Shown in pieces: positions 35,263-46,200 of a stretch of DNA of 64,000 nucleotides. Source of the stretch: Norana najaformis (lineage: Eukaryota; Annelida; Clitellata; Crassiclitellata; Hormogastridae); contig OZ029918.1 in the NCBI GenBank assembly GCA_964023275.1, forward strand, positions 13,168,855 to 13,232,854. The letters run 5' to 3'. The stretch's first letter is position 1. The number at the start of each line of letters is the position of its first letter. Position numbers and translations under genes: made by a program. The notes under the pieces are model-generated. The model did no database searches. It was not told where the DNA came from and saw nothing but the letters and a program-made list of their open reading frames with translations.

Positions 35263-35959
35263 CTAAACGTAGTTTTCCGACACTTGTCATCAGTATAACT
35301 GTTTCACACTCGATATGTCTGTCTGTGTGTATGTACGCATGCATGTATGTGTGTAGCTGTGTATGTGCCTATTAAATCCCGTATTTGTACAATGATAAAT
35401 AGCGAAGGCCGATGCCTTTGACGTAGGAACCCTGTCCTATTATTATAGAACAGCTACAAAGAGCAGCCACAAGTGGGGTCTCTGAGTGTGTGGGTGAACA
35501 GAAAAGTAACCGGCTTGGATACGGCGAGAGGTACGGCGTATTAGTCATACATCGTGCATCTATAACAGAGATTTGTTCACTACACTCACCCTTGGCTTTT
35601 CCCTCCAGTGATGTCTCATCTACGAAGAGGTCTATGGTCTCGCTAGCTTTATCTGTGCAGACGATCTCTGCTTAAGCACTCGGACACACAGAGGCAATTA
35701 CGCCTACAGTAATTAAGTCCGCACGTAATGTTGAAGTTAAATCACCTTATAAGCAAGAAGGAAGTTAAGGCTGAGGCTGGCGTCTGTTTTCTCTCAAATT
35801 GTCATCATGCAGAAATGCGAGTCAACCCAAAAATAAAATCAGTAGCAATGAATAATTACGAAACGCTTGTAAACAACATTAGGCTTACAATGAAATAAGA
35901 GTAGGCCCTATGCTATTTCCGAACTGATTTCACGTATTCGATTTCCACACAAACATCTT

Positions 35960-36265
35960 GGCTATGTTTTCTGACCCATCATACAAACTCATCGATGCTC
36001 CACCGTCCTTTCACTCAAAACTGAAAACATACCTCTTTCACAGATCCTGACAACCCTTCTTCCTCTTATCTCTCTCTCCAAACCCAAACACCACCACCTC
36101 TAGCTGCCACGCTGTCTCTCCGTCTGACTTTTGGAACTTGACCTGGAACCGAACCCTTTTGCCTATGGATTTTGTTTTGACTGAGCGCTTGTGAATAAGC
36201 TGGTCCCCGCGGCGCGGCTTTCGTTTGGAGCTGTAGAAATCTCGGGTTTACGATTACGATTATGA
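35960..36265 (+). mobile_element. LINE 3' end, GTGAATAAGCTGG family
   Basis: FHSKLKTYLFHRS-like RT terminus, then the TGACCTGGAACCGAACC block, GAGCGCTTGTGAATAAGCTG and a terminal TTACGATTACGATTATG. Closely parallels 39595-39860. Confidence 0.8.
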
Positions 36266-37261
36266 TGCAGCCCAAATGTGTTCCATTTTACTAAATGCAA
36301 ATGTAGGCCTATACGTTTTCTACAGCGACGTACCGTATGGCCTCGACCCTGTTCATTTTGCAATGAACTAGGCCTAATCGGTGAGATCCTTCACCACCGC
36401 CACCCGTTTGAATGAGCGCCACGCCATTTCAGGGCTCCGTGTACGGATTCTGCTAACCCGAGATACTCAAATCTCTTCTAGATTCCTAGTGGTTAGAGGC
36501 GTCGCGCCTTCGCCGCTCGCCATCCCAGTCCCCTTAATTTTCTTCCAGGTAGGTCTACCTAAAAAAGTCGCGAACTCTGCTGGTGGTGGTGAAGATCTTA
36601 TGCACCAAATGACACAATTTAAAATCAGTCGTGTATTTTCACGCATCGTTGGTCCTAATCTCTTGCCCGGTAGGGCCTACAGAATTTTTCTTACACAAAT
36701 TCAAATTTCTCACATTTGCCCCATTTTGTGCTATTATCGCTATCCATTGCAGTGTAAAACTCAATATTTTAAGGAATAACAAACACGTATCAAAATTCAC
36801 TGTCTAGTTATTATAGGTCGGTCGCTTTAGGCACTGATAACACACGTAGGCCAGCTGAATAACTTTAACTTTTAACATACAATTTCCTTACAGAAAATCA
36901 GCACTGCGCGCTCTACATACAGTTGGACTATAAACTTACGACACAAAGAACACATAAAAACCAAAACTGGTGTCGCGCTACTTAGAAAAACCGAAACCAA
37001 ACTGACAGCTGAGAAAAAAACAAACACCGATGTCGACTTACAGACCGATAAAGACCCAGCTCTACTCCAATCTTCAATGTGGTCCACCTCCACCGCGTTC
37101 CCTCGTCACCGAATAATTTCTTGATGCGTTATGCTGATTAAAACTTATCCGAAGTGTGTAACTGAACGTACGCTGAGACTATAGGCCTACAACCGATTTG
37201 AAAAAGGCATTTAATTTAAAGAGCTAGGCCTACATCTTCTGCTGACTCACCCACCATGGTT

Positions 37262-37338
37262 GCATATCTCTGTCTGTCTGTCAGTCTGTCTGTCTGTCAG
37301 TCTGTCTGTCTGTCTGTCTGTGTCTGTCTGTCTGTCTG

Positions 37339-37391
<53 letters not shown>

Positions 37392-37403
37392 GACTGTCTG
37401 TCT
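37262..37403. repeat. (CTGT)n microsatellite
   Basis: About 140 bp of CTGT units with occasional CAGT, CTGTG and CTGA variants. Confidence 0.97.
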
Positions 37404-37429
37404 CCTCTCTCTTACTCTCTGTGGATTGA

Positions 37430-37590
37430 TCAAAGATTAATGAAAGAGGCGCCTATAATATTTTGGAATGACCTTCCGCATACTGACCTGACTTCAGGCT
37501 CGATTTTGGTGCTCCATCGCGTGATGCCTTTTGTCTTAGACACCCGCGCACATAGGCCTAAGCTATTATCTAATAATAGTCTAATAATAA
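37430..37590 (+). mobile_element. LINE 3' end fragment
   Basis: FWNDLPHTDL-like terminus, then TTTTGGTGCTCCATCG...GATGCC...TTAGACACC, the tail words of the family seen at 48360-48480 and 57160-57245. Confidence 0.5.
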
Positions 37591-37619
37591 AAATTTAAAA
37601 AAAATACTAATAAGATGTT

Positions 37620-38729
37620 GCCCGTGTGTGGGTCACCCGTTACCGGAGAGGTATGATCTGCTACTTCGTGAAGGTTTTGTCTCTATCTTTAATTTGGCCC
37701 TCACAGACCATCAATGGCTTCAGGCCTCCCTCCCCATAAAAGCTGGAGGTTTAGGCCTACGCTGGGTGTCTTCGCTTGCGCTACCCGCCTTCTTGGCATC
37801 CGCTGCAGGCACCCAAACGTTGGAAACTGCCATTCTTCACAAAGGCCAAATATCACCAGATTTTCATCTTAACACCAATGGTGGAACATTGGTGTGCACT
37901 CACCATGACTCCACAACCTAATGCTCACCTCAGGCATAGACAAGCCCAGTGAGATAAACCTCTATACGAGATATCAAAAATTACACTTATTACTAATAAT
38001 AACGACGCGTATCACCAGGCACGTCTAAAGGCGGTGTCATCGCCTCATGCTGGGGATTGGCTATTTGCCCTCCCCATTAACTCAATCGGTCTTCGCCTGG
38101 ACGACGAAGCCGTACGTATAGCCGTTGGCCTCCGTCTCGGAGCTATCCTATGTCAACCACATAATCGCACATGTGGAGCTCTGGTGACCGCTGAGGGGTC
38201 GCATGGTCTCTCTTGCCGTTTGGGACCCGGCAGAATGGCACGTCACGCTTGTCTAAATGGCCTTATTCACAGAAGTCTGACTTGAGCGGGCTTCACATCA
38301 GTGAAAGAACCTACGGGTCTCTCCAGAACAGACGGCAAGAGACCGGATGGCCTTACCCTGATTCCTTGGAGTTCGGGGCGCAGCCTCCTATGGGATGTCA
38401 CCGTGATTGACACGCTTGCACATTCTTACTTACAGGCAACCTCTGTTACAGCAGGAGGCGCAGCTGAACTGGCGGCCGATAGAAAAACTTTGAAATATGA
38501 TCATTTGACCCATGCATACCACTTTGTTCCTCTGGCCTTTGAGACTTTAGGCCCTATCAGTGGTTTGGGTATGACCTTTCTCACAGACTTCGGATGTATA
38601 TTGTCCCTCATATCCGGAGATGGTAGAGAAACAGGTTACCTCTTTCAACGCTTGTCTATAACATTACAGCGTTTCAATGCAGTCGCCTTCCACGGTACAT
38701 TTGTGGTGCCGAATCCAGACGAGGATTAG
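37620..38729 (+). pseudogene. LINE ORF2 C-terminal region, copy 1
   Basis: Overlapping frames encode SLPIKAGGLGLRWVSSLALP, PHAGDWLFALPINSIGLRLD, and RSLLWDVTVIDTLAHSYLQA followed by the terminal QRFNAVAFHGTFVVPN. This is a conserved post-RT region of non-LTR retrotransposons common in invertebrates. Several frameshifts make it inactive. It is followed by an A-rich tail near 38800-38815 and directly by a second copy. Confidence 0.8.
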
Positions 38730-38825
38730 CCATTCCAGAATCCCTCTCTCTCCTTTTCTCCGGACATTTTTGAACAACCAAGGGATTATACTTACCTTGG
38801 TAAAAAAAAATAATAGACGGCTGGG

Positions 38826-39280
38826 AAATATCTTGCCTGGAATGTCACAGTTGTGCATACCAGCGCGGCATCTTACATCGCCCACACAGCAATTCAGCAG
38901 GGTCAGCGGCAGAAGAGGCTGCCATCCGAAAAACCGAAAAATATCTTGGGCTGCCATCGACACATCTTTTTCTGCCCATCGCATTCGAAACTCTGGGCTC
39001 AATTAATTCTGCAGGGGACGATTTCATCCGCGAGGTTGGCCGTCGTCTTTCGACCACCTCAGGAGAATCTCGTGAGATTGCCCTTCTTTTTCAGCGTCTC
39101 TCCAGCTGTATTCAGCGCTATAATGCCATCGCTTTCCGGGGCACGTTTCCTGATGCTGAGGACTAGGCCTGATTTCCCAGACATCCCTTAACAGCTCCTT
39201 GAGTAATTTTTCAGTTCCTGAGGGATCATTGTGACTTACCTCGGGCAAAAAAATAATAACGAATATCACAATAATAAATT
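38826..39280 (+). pseudogene. LINE ORF2 C-terminal end, copy 2 (tandem)
   Basis: Shorter second copy in the same orientation: frames encode FLPIAFETLG and QRYNAIAFRGTFPDAED, then a 3' UTR and an AAAAAAATAATAACG tail resembling that of copy 1. Two 5'-truncated insertions side by side. Confidence 0.75.
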
Positions 39281-39361
39281 CACTCATTCATTCGTAGAGG
39301 CATATAGATATACTAGAGCCTACTCCGAAGAATATTGAAGGGTTTCAAGGACCATTATTAT

Positions 39362-39590
39362 AAACCCTGAGTGCACGAGTCTATTGGTTAACGTGCTGGA
39401 CTGTCAACCGAGAGGCCGGGAATTCGAATCCCCGCTAGGGCAGAAAGAGATTTCGAGATTTCTGTTCCATTCGGGCCCTCTGGCTGACTCATCTGTCAAA
39501 TAACTAGAAAAGTGACAGTACACTGTTGGAGGAAAGATCTGGCAGCGAGGAAGAGGACTGACTATCCGCTTTCAAAAGCCGACGCTAAGA
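39362..39590 (+). repeat. tRNA-derived SINE (Asp-like head)
   Basis: Head at about 39375-39440 with CTATTGGTTAACGTGCTGGA, anticodon-loop-like CTGTCAA (GTC) and B box ATTCGAATCC. The body GAGATTTCGAGATTTCTGTTCC recurs on the minus strand at 46300-46440. Confidence 0.65.
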
Positions 39591-39594
39591 AAAA

Positions 39595-39860
39595 TTAAGT
39601 CACTTCATACAATTCCTCTTTCGCAGATCCTATCCCGACTCCCCTTCTTCCTGTTATCCCTCTTTCCGCTCCGATCCCAAACATCACCCACTGTAGCTGC
39701 CACGCTATCTCTACCTGACTGTTGGATCTTGACCTGGAACCGAACACTTTTTCCTATCAACTTTTGTTTCGACTGAGCGTCTGTGAATAAGCTGGTTCCC
39801 ATGACGTGGCCTTCTTTGGGCGCTGTAGAAATCTCGGGATTACGATTACGATTACAATCG
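39595..39860 (+). mobile_element. LINE 3' end, GTGAATAAGCTGG family
   Basis: Same block order as 35960-36265, ending GATTACGATTACGATTACAA. It lies 240 bp upstream of the DSTYK start codon. Confidence 0.8.
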
Positions 39861-40098
39861 GCTGCTTCTCGGTGTTAGATTAAGGGCCTGCTCTTTTTCT
39901 ATGAAGAACCATAAAATGTCTAATTCTGACTACTTCCAGTGCGGTTGTCAATAATCTTTATATAGGTGACGCCACCGTCGGCCAGGCCAGCGATAATGTA
40001 AACAGAGTAATGGCGGTTGTAGTTGGTGTATAAGATTGTTCATCTGCTCTGTTTTATTGTTATTAAATCGCAAATAGTTTGGTAAAGTCTGTGTACAG

Positions 40099-40225
40099 AT
40101 GGACATTATGGCGACGAGGCTTGTGAAGGAAACGGAAAACTATTGCGCCGAAACAAGGCTTTTACAGAAATCGCTGCAGGATACGAAGCAGATATTTATA
40201 GAAATCAACTCAGCTAATTTCGAAG
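40099..40225 (+). CDS. DSTYK: DSTYK coding exon 1
   Basis: Begins MDIMATRLVKETENYCAETR; a second ATG is at codon 4. The segment RLLQKSLQDTKQIFIEI matches the N-terminal helix of vertebrate DSTYK. The donor GAAG|gtacgt leaves one base, fitting exon 2. The vertebrate Gly/Pro-rich leader is absent. Confidence 0.82.
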
Positions 40226-43200
40226 GTACGTACGTCCTGCTTCAGGCAGCTTAAAAATATTTATGGTCAAGATATTTGTTTTCGTCTCATGAGTCAGAAA
40301 CGGTTTTTTGCGCCTGAAAAATTTAGTGTTCCTGACAACGATCTGGAAAGGTCCTGACAATTTGCTCATGCCTTGTTCAGCAGTCCGCGTTAATATGCCC
40401 ACTGCCGTGTGTTCTGGGAAACAATTATTTCATAATCGTAATCTCGAAAACTTCTAAAGCGCTACGCGAAAGCTAAGCGCAGGGCACCAAGTCAGAGGGG
40501 TTGTCCAAAGATGCCAAAAGATGCCATGGGAAGAACAAAGTTGCCAGAAGACCAGAGAGAGAGAGGGGGGGGGGGGGAAGATGAGTTGTTACGGTGAGTT
40601 GTGTTTAGGTTGAGAGAAATGGGAAGGCGGTGGATTGGATAGATCAGAGTAAGATTTCTTGCAAGGGTTTGACTTCAGTTTTGAATGGAATGCCTGAGGA
40701 GTAATAGATCGGGGACGTGAGATAGATGATGGTGGGTGAATGACAAGGGATAGAGGAATAGAGACTTTGCAAAATTCAGGAGGGAGATTGTTCCAGGATC
40801 GAGACGCGGTGTGGTATATGGATCGATTAGAGAACTTAAGATGAGCAGTTTCAGGGGGGATGAGCAAGAGGGCAATGAAAGTAAGATGAACGGGTAGAGC
40901 GGGGTGATTAGATGGTAGAGTTTTTGAAGATAAGTAGGTTGGGAGTATTGCAGAGAACTATAGGTTAGAGAAGATAGAGGACATCCATTTTGAGACTTGA
41001 TTGACAACAAGCACCTGAGTGATGGATGAGAAAAAGAAACTTGGAGAGAAGAATACGAAATGCTGAGTGTCATCAGCATGAAGGTGGTGGTTGACTGAAA
41101 AGGATTCTGTGAGATGGTTCAACAGCATAGTGTACAAGCTTTGCCTATGTTGGACCCAATAGCTGGAATCGCCTTTCCCGAGAGCTCCGGCTAGTATTCT
41201 TCAGTTTGTCTCTTCCACAGTTTCGCAAGCGCCTGAAGTCTGTGTTATTTGCCAGTGGTCTCACTGGTTCGGGTCGGGAGCGCTTCTGATGAGTCTATTC
41301 TTGAAGTGGCGCTTTATAAATGTCAAATTACAATTACAAGGTGAAGAGAAGAGGCCCTAGGATGGAACCTTGAGTGGCACCACAAGAGAGAGGAAGGGGT
41401 TGTGAACAATGACTTGAAGCTTTTACAGAAAAGGAGCTGGAAGACAAGTAAGACTGGAACCAAAGAAAGACAATATCAGAGATGCCAAACCAGGAAGATA
41501 ATTGTTGAAGAAGTAAGTCATGACTGATGGTGTCAAAAGCAGCAGAAGTGTCGAGAAGATAGACAAAACACTTGCTGATGACTTATGGCGGAGACTAGTT
41601 TATTGTGTAGAGAGACAAACGGAGTTTCAGTGGAGTGACGTTTAATGAATCCAGATTGGTAGGGAGTGAGAATTAGGTTAGAAGAAAGGTAATCATTCTG
41701 CCAGACTGGGTAACTTTAGTTACTTTGAGCCGTATTTCTGCAGCAAAATGTAAATAGCCTAAAACGAAATGACTTGAAGCTCATTAGTAGTCAGATTTGA
41801 ATTCAAGTGAAAAAGCGAGAGAGTAGCTTGTGAGATGACTGGATCTTGTGACTAGAAGTGGCACCTTAATTTCCAACAGTTGCTTGAACATGTCCCAGTG
41901 GAGCACAGGAGGGGTTTCATTTCATTTCAACCCTGTGGTCTTGCCACTGTTGTTACGGTTTTGGGGTGTTTGAGCTAAAGATATGTCAGTGGAATTGTGA
42001 CTGCAACCTGGGGATCCTCTGTGAAATTCAGACTGAATGTAAATGCAACTCCATATCAAGGTCAAGTGGGAAAAGTGGGATGTTAAGAGTTTGCCATGTC
42101 TCTGTCATGTAGAGATGCAACCGTCCCATTGTGTATATCTTATGATAAAATTGTAGATCAGTACTGGTTGATATACTTAAATGAATGTGAGAGTGTTTGG
42201 GTGGTTGTCTTTGGTTACTTTGTAGTATGGCAATCATGCAGCATATGCTTAGCTACAGATATTTGCTTATCAAGAGTACATGTGTAATGTACCTATATTT
42301 GTGACAAGCATTCTAAAAATATACGAGTTTCACGATAAATAAAAATGAAATGAAATTTCCAGTGAAATGTTATTTAATATATGTATATATATATATATAT
42401 ATTATATATATATATGCACATGGAAGACAGTTACTCTGCATCCATGCTATAATATGATTTTTGATTTAAGCCTAATGATGCCCACTCTAACAATATTTTG
42501 CTGTACCTATGTTTACTTTGTCATGCTTGCAAACATGCAGACTGTACACATGACTGTATGCATGTGTGTAGTATGAAATAGTGCACAAATGATATATATG
42601 GTCCTACAGATATGGACATACAATTGCGTCTGGCGACGCAATTAGGGTATTTTATGTACCAGTGTGTTTATATAAACATCAGTATATTGGTAATAGGTTG
42701 AAGAATGGTTTGCTGCTGTTGTGTTTAATGTCTTGACCTGTTTAGAAACCAAAGGTCTGTACAAAAATATTATTTTGCAGTGTAGCCTACTGCAGTTCTG
42801 AGAATAGCAAGGCTCTGAACTCTTGAAGTCAGTGTGGATGGAGTGCTAATAGAAACAAATTGTCTTGTAATAAAACAGGGTCAATGAGGCCTACAGCCTG
42901 GCACTCTGTCTGAGTACTATTTTGGCCATGCTGACTGTTTGTGGACCTCAGTGACTGTCTTTTACTGGTAGACCGTTTAACCATTTATGTCCATGATCAT
43001 TCTAGATCCATTAGTTTTTGTTGCTGCTGCTGGACGTTAGTTTTATGAGTGTGGGCAGTGTGAAGTGAGCTGTCGACCCACCGATGAACCCACTGTAGGA
43101 CTTGACCCACAGTTGAAATGTAATGTGCTGTTGACGCCTGCTTAATAAGCATGCCAAGTGGTTAGTTGTTTCAATCCTTTTCCAAATGTGGTAACTTCAC

Positions 43201-46200
43201 AACGGATTGGCCAGTTCCTTAATACCAACTTTGGAAACTTACCAGTTGCTTGTTAGATCATACCACATCAGTCAACACCTTTGAGAGATTGCTAAAGGGA
43301 ACTATGTAAATTTAAATGTGACCCACTGCTGATTTACCTCTGTTTTGAGTAAAACAATTTTCTTGTAAAGTCTTGCTGGTATACTTTTGAATGCAGCTTA
43401 GTTTCAGTGGTTAAAGTTATATAATTATGAATTTACTTTGTAAGTTACCGGTAATTTACTGAACAAAATAAAGATTTTTACACGAATAGCTAATTCCAAC
43501 CCACATTTGATATCTTTACAGGTGAAGTAGTGTATTGTGGAGTTCTGCTTTGGTAGCATGTCTCTGTACATCTTAATATGAGCAGAACTCCGACAGAGAC
43601 AGCCAAATTGAAAGTGGATGTAGCACTGGGTGCATTATTATTTTTGTTTTCATTATTCTTTTGCATTCAGTATGTTTTATACTATGCCTGCTCTGTAATA
43701 AATCAGCATTTGAAAATGCAAAGAGTTTCAGACACTTGAAAATATGTGATTAACACACTCTTGGTTTTTTAGTTATGAGAGTTCGAAATCACATTTAGAC
43801 TTAATATTGCAGAAACCTCAACTGTTTCTGACTGGACACAGTCAAGATGATCTCCTTGAAGTCTTGATGGAATTCGTCTTTGAAGACAGCAGTGATGATA
43901 GCTGTGATGACAACATTACAGATGAGAATATAGTAGAAGCTACTTTGTTATCCATGTCATCCCGATGAGACATTTCCAAATCTCTTTTGCCGACTCAGAC
44001 CTTCATTGATCTATTTTCACCTGTTGTGTCAGTGATATAACTGATGGGTCACACACTGACTTCCACAGACTGCAATTTTACTAGTCTTAGTTGGGTTTGT
44101 CTCACTGGCTTCAGTCCTATTTGTTCCACAGAATTTGCAAGTATACGCTGGAAGACAGCGGGAACATAATCTGTCCACAGTCGTGTTGAACATATTCTTT
44201 AGTCAGAACAAGCCATGTCACTGAATCAACGTTGACAAAGCTTTGCATACATCGACCAAAGTTACAATACCACAGCCAATCCTAAGTGAAAGCTAATGAA
44301 ATTTTCTAACTGTTGTGAAGTCAGACTCAGAAACTTGGCATCACAGTGTCTAGAGTGGAAAAATGAAGTCGAGTCATGATGATGATGATGAGTTCTTTGC
44401 CCAAAGGCAGGTCCATTGGCTTATGCCACCCGGGGATGAGATGAGTGAGGTGGTTTCCCGTTGCCTTCCTCACAGACAACTGTGGGTGAGCAACTTGTCC
44501 AAGGCCGCTACGCAGTGGCTTGAGGCAGATTCGAACCCGCGACCCTCCGGTTACGACGAAAAGACCGTACCGCTACACCACCGTGTCCCATACAGGGGGC
44601 AAATTTGATTAACTTGAGACTTATTTGGGGAGTTTAATTGTTTTTTTTAGATGTACTTTGCATTAGTTTATTTCAGTGGGAGATTAAACTGAATACCAAT
44701 TAATACCTTTGGACCTCCAGTAAAATGACTTTTGGACGCGAGGCTACGCTGTTTTTGTCCAAAATTTTCAATCATTGTGACACTTCGGTAGTTCGCTGCA
44801 TAAAAAGTTGTGTCACTTGTTACAGATGAAACTTTACAGACCTTACAAGGACTTGTTGTGTAATGCATGTGTTTAGCTGTAACTGTGCATAATTTTTGGA
44901 GCTGTGGTTGTTTAAATATCTGCAAGTTTCAATATCATTTTTTTGCAGAAATGCAGTTTTTAGATGGCCATCTTTGGAAATTAAGTTTGATAGATTTTGG
45001 AAACATATTGAGGTAACATTTTGCACATTTGTACCATCAATAACATCAACAAACCTCAGGGTGTATTTAACCCAGAAATGCCAGCTTTGATGTCTTTTAT
45101 TCCCCCAGGTTCAGTTCTCAGATGCAAGTTCTCAGACTGCCTCTCATTTTGGTGGGAATTGCTGTTGAAGTCAAATGTTTTTTTTGGTTAGCCAAGTTTT
45201 TGCAAGTCGGGTAAATGTTTTGTAGACATTTTTAAACTTCTTGTGGATTATGTGTCAAGTTGTTGACCTGTCAGTGCAGTGGTCGTTTCTGCAGTGTCTC
45301 TGTGATCTGATATGGCATGCAACTGAATTTCAGGTTGAGCTTCCTTGTGCCTTGCTTTGTTAGCCACCACTGCCACAGTCAGTGGATTAGTTTGGATTGA
45401 ATTAGTTGATCATGAATCTTTATACATTATTTACTTGTATTTACCTATATTTAATTTGTCAACTACATGCAGTCAATTTCAATAAACTGGGAGAGCGATC
45501 CTAAGCTTTGCAGTCTTTTAATCTAAGATTTAAGGTATTTATTTATAAGTGTTTATTTTTACATGTGTTTGTTTTGTATATGTTTATTTTTTTTACTGGT
45601 GTAATGCATAATAAATTGACTGTTGTAAAGTTGACCGCCTATGAGGTGTTTTTATTGAAGTGGCGCTATATAATTTTGCAGTTAAAATTGCAGTTTAGAT
45701 ATTGTTTTATCTCAGATTATTTGTTACTTCTGAGGTGTCAGTCCTTAATTAAGCTCTTAGACTAACATCACTGTCATAAAATACTATCCATGACATTTCA
45801 CACGAGATAACATGGCCCATCTCTACATCAGCATAATACTGTTTTCCTCTGCTTTTTGTATTAAAATCCTTGTTTCAAAGAACATCTTTTATCACCTATC
45901 AACAGTCATTGTGGGCCCAATGAATGTAGCTGTCTGGGAGGAACATCACTTGCTGAAGCATAATTAAGATACTTGTATACACCCTCTGTCTGCACAGATT
46001 TGAACACTGACCTATTTTACCAGAGCTGGCTTGGTTTGATTCTGAGTAGGTATGAGTAGACATGGATTACAAATGGAGAGTCATAATGTAATGTTTTTGA
46101 ACACATATCTAGCAGTGCTCAATGTGAGGATTATCCCTTTGTGCGGATGAAAAATACTAAGAGGAAGAGCAGTTCCTAAAACTAACCCAGAGAAGCAACT

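Larger units (their letters stand above)
28426..40098. other. SEC61A-DSTYK intergenic region
   Basis: 11.7 kb with no single-copy gene that I can support. 28426-29480 includes the SEC61A 3' UTR and unassigned sequence. The rest is mostly transposable elements listed separately. 31100-31950, 33910-34610, 34720-35080, 35270-35950 and 36270-37250 show no confident feature. Confidence 0.6.

Noticed and set aside
36872-37093. 73-codon hydrophobic minus-strand ORF
   Set aside because: Low-complexity Val/Ser/Phe-rich composition, no family resemblance, no splice context; chance ORF.
37260-37598. 112-codon Cys/Leu/Ser-rich ORF
   Set aside because: Translation of the (CTGT)n microsatellite and adjoining LINE tail.
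39370-39445. Possible tRNA-Asp gene
   Set aside because: Anticodon and acceptor stems pair poorly and the same head plus body recurs at 46300-46440, so it is a tRNA-derived SINE.
43810-43970. Acidic codon-like stretch (SQDDLLEVLMEFVFEDSSDD) in DSTYK intron 1
   Set aside because: No recognised family, and no phase-compatible place between exons 1 and 2. Possibly the N-terminus of a decayed transposase.
44363-44608. 81-codon plus-strand ORF with DNPRPSGYDEKTVPLHHRVP-like end
   Set aside because: It is the antisense of a tRNA-derived SINE; this translated form is a common spurious prediction.
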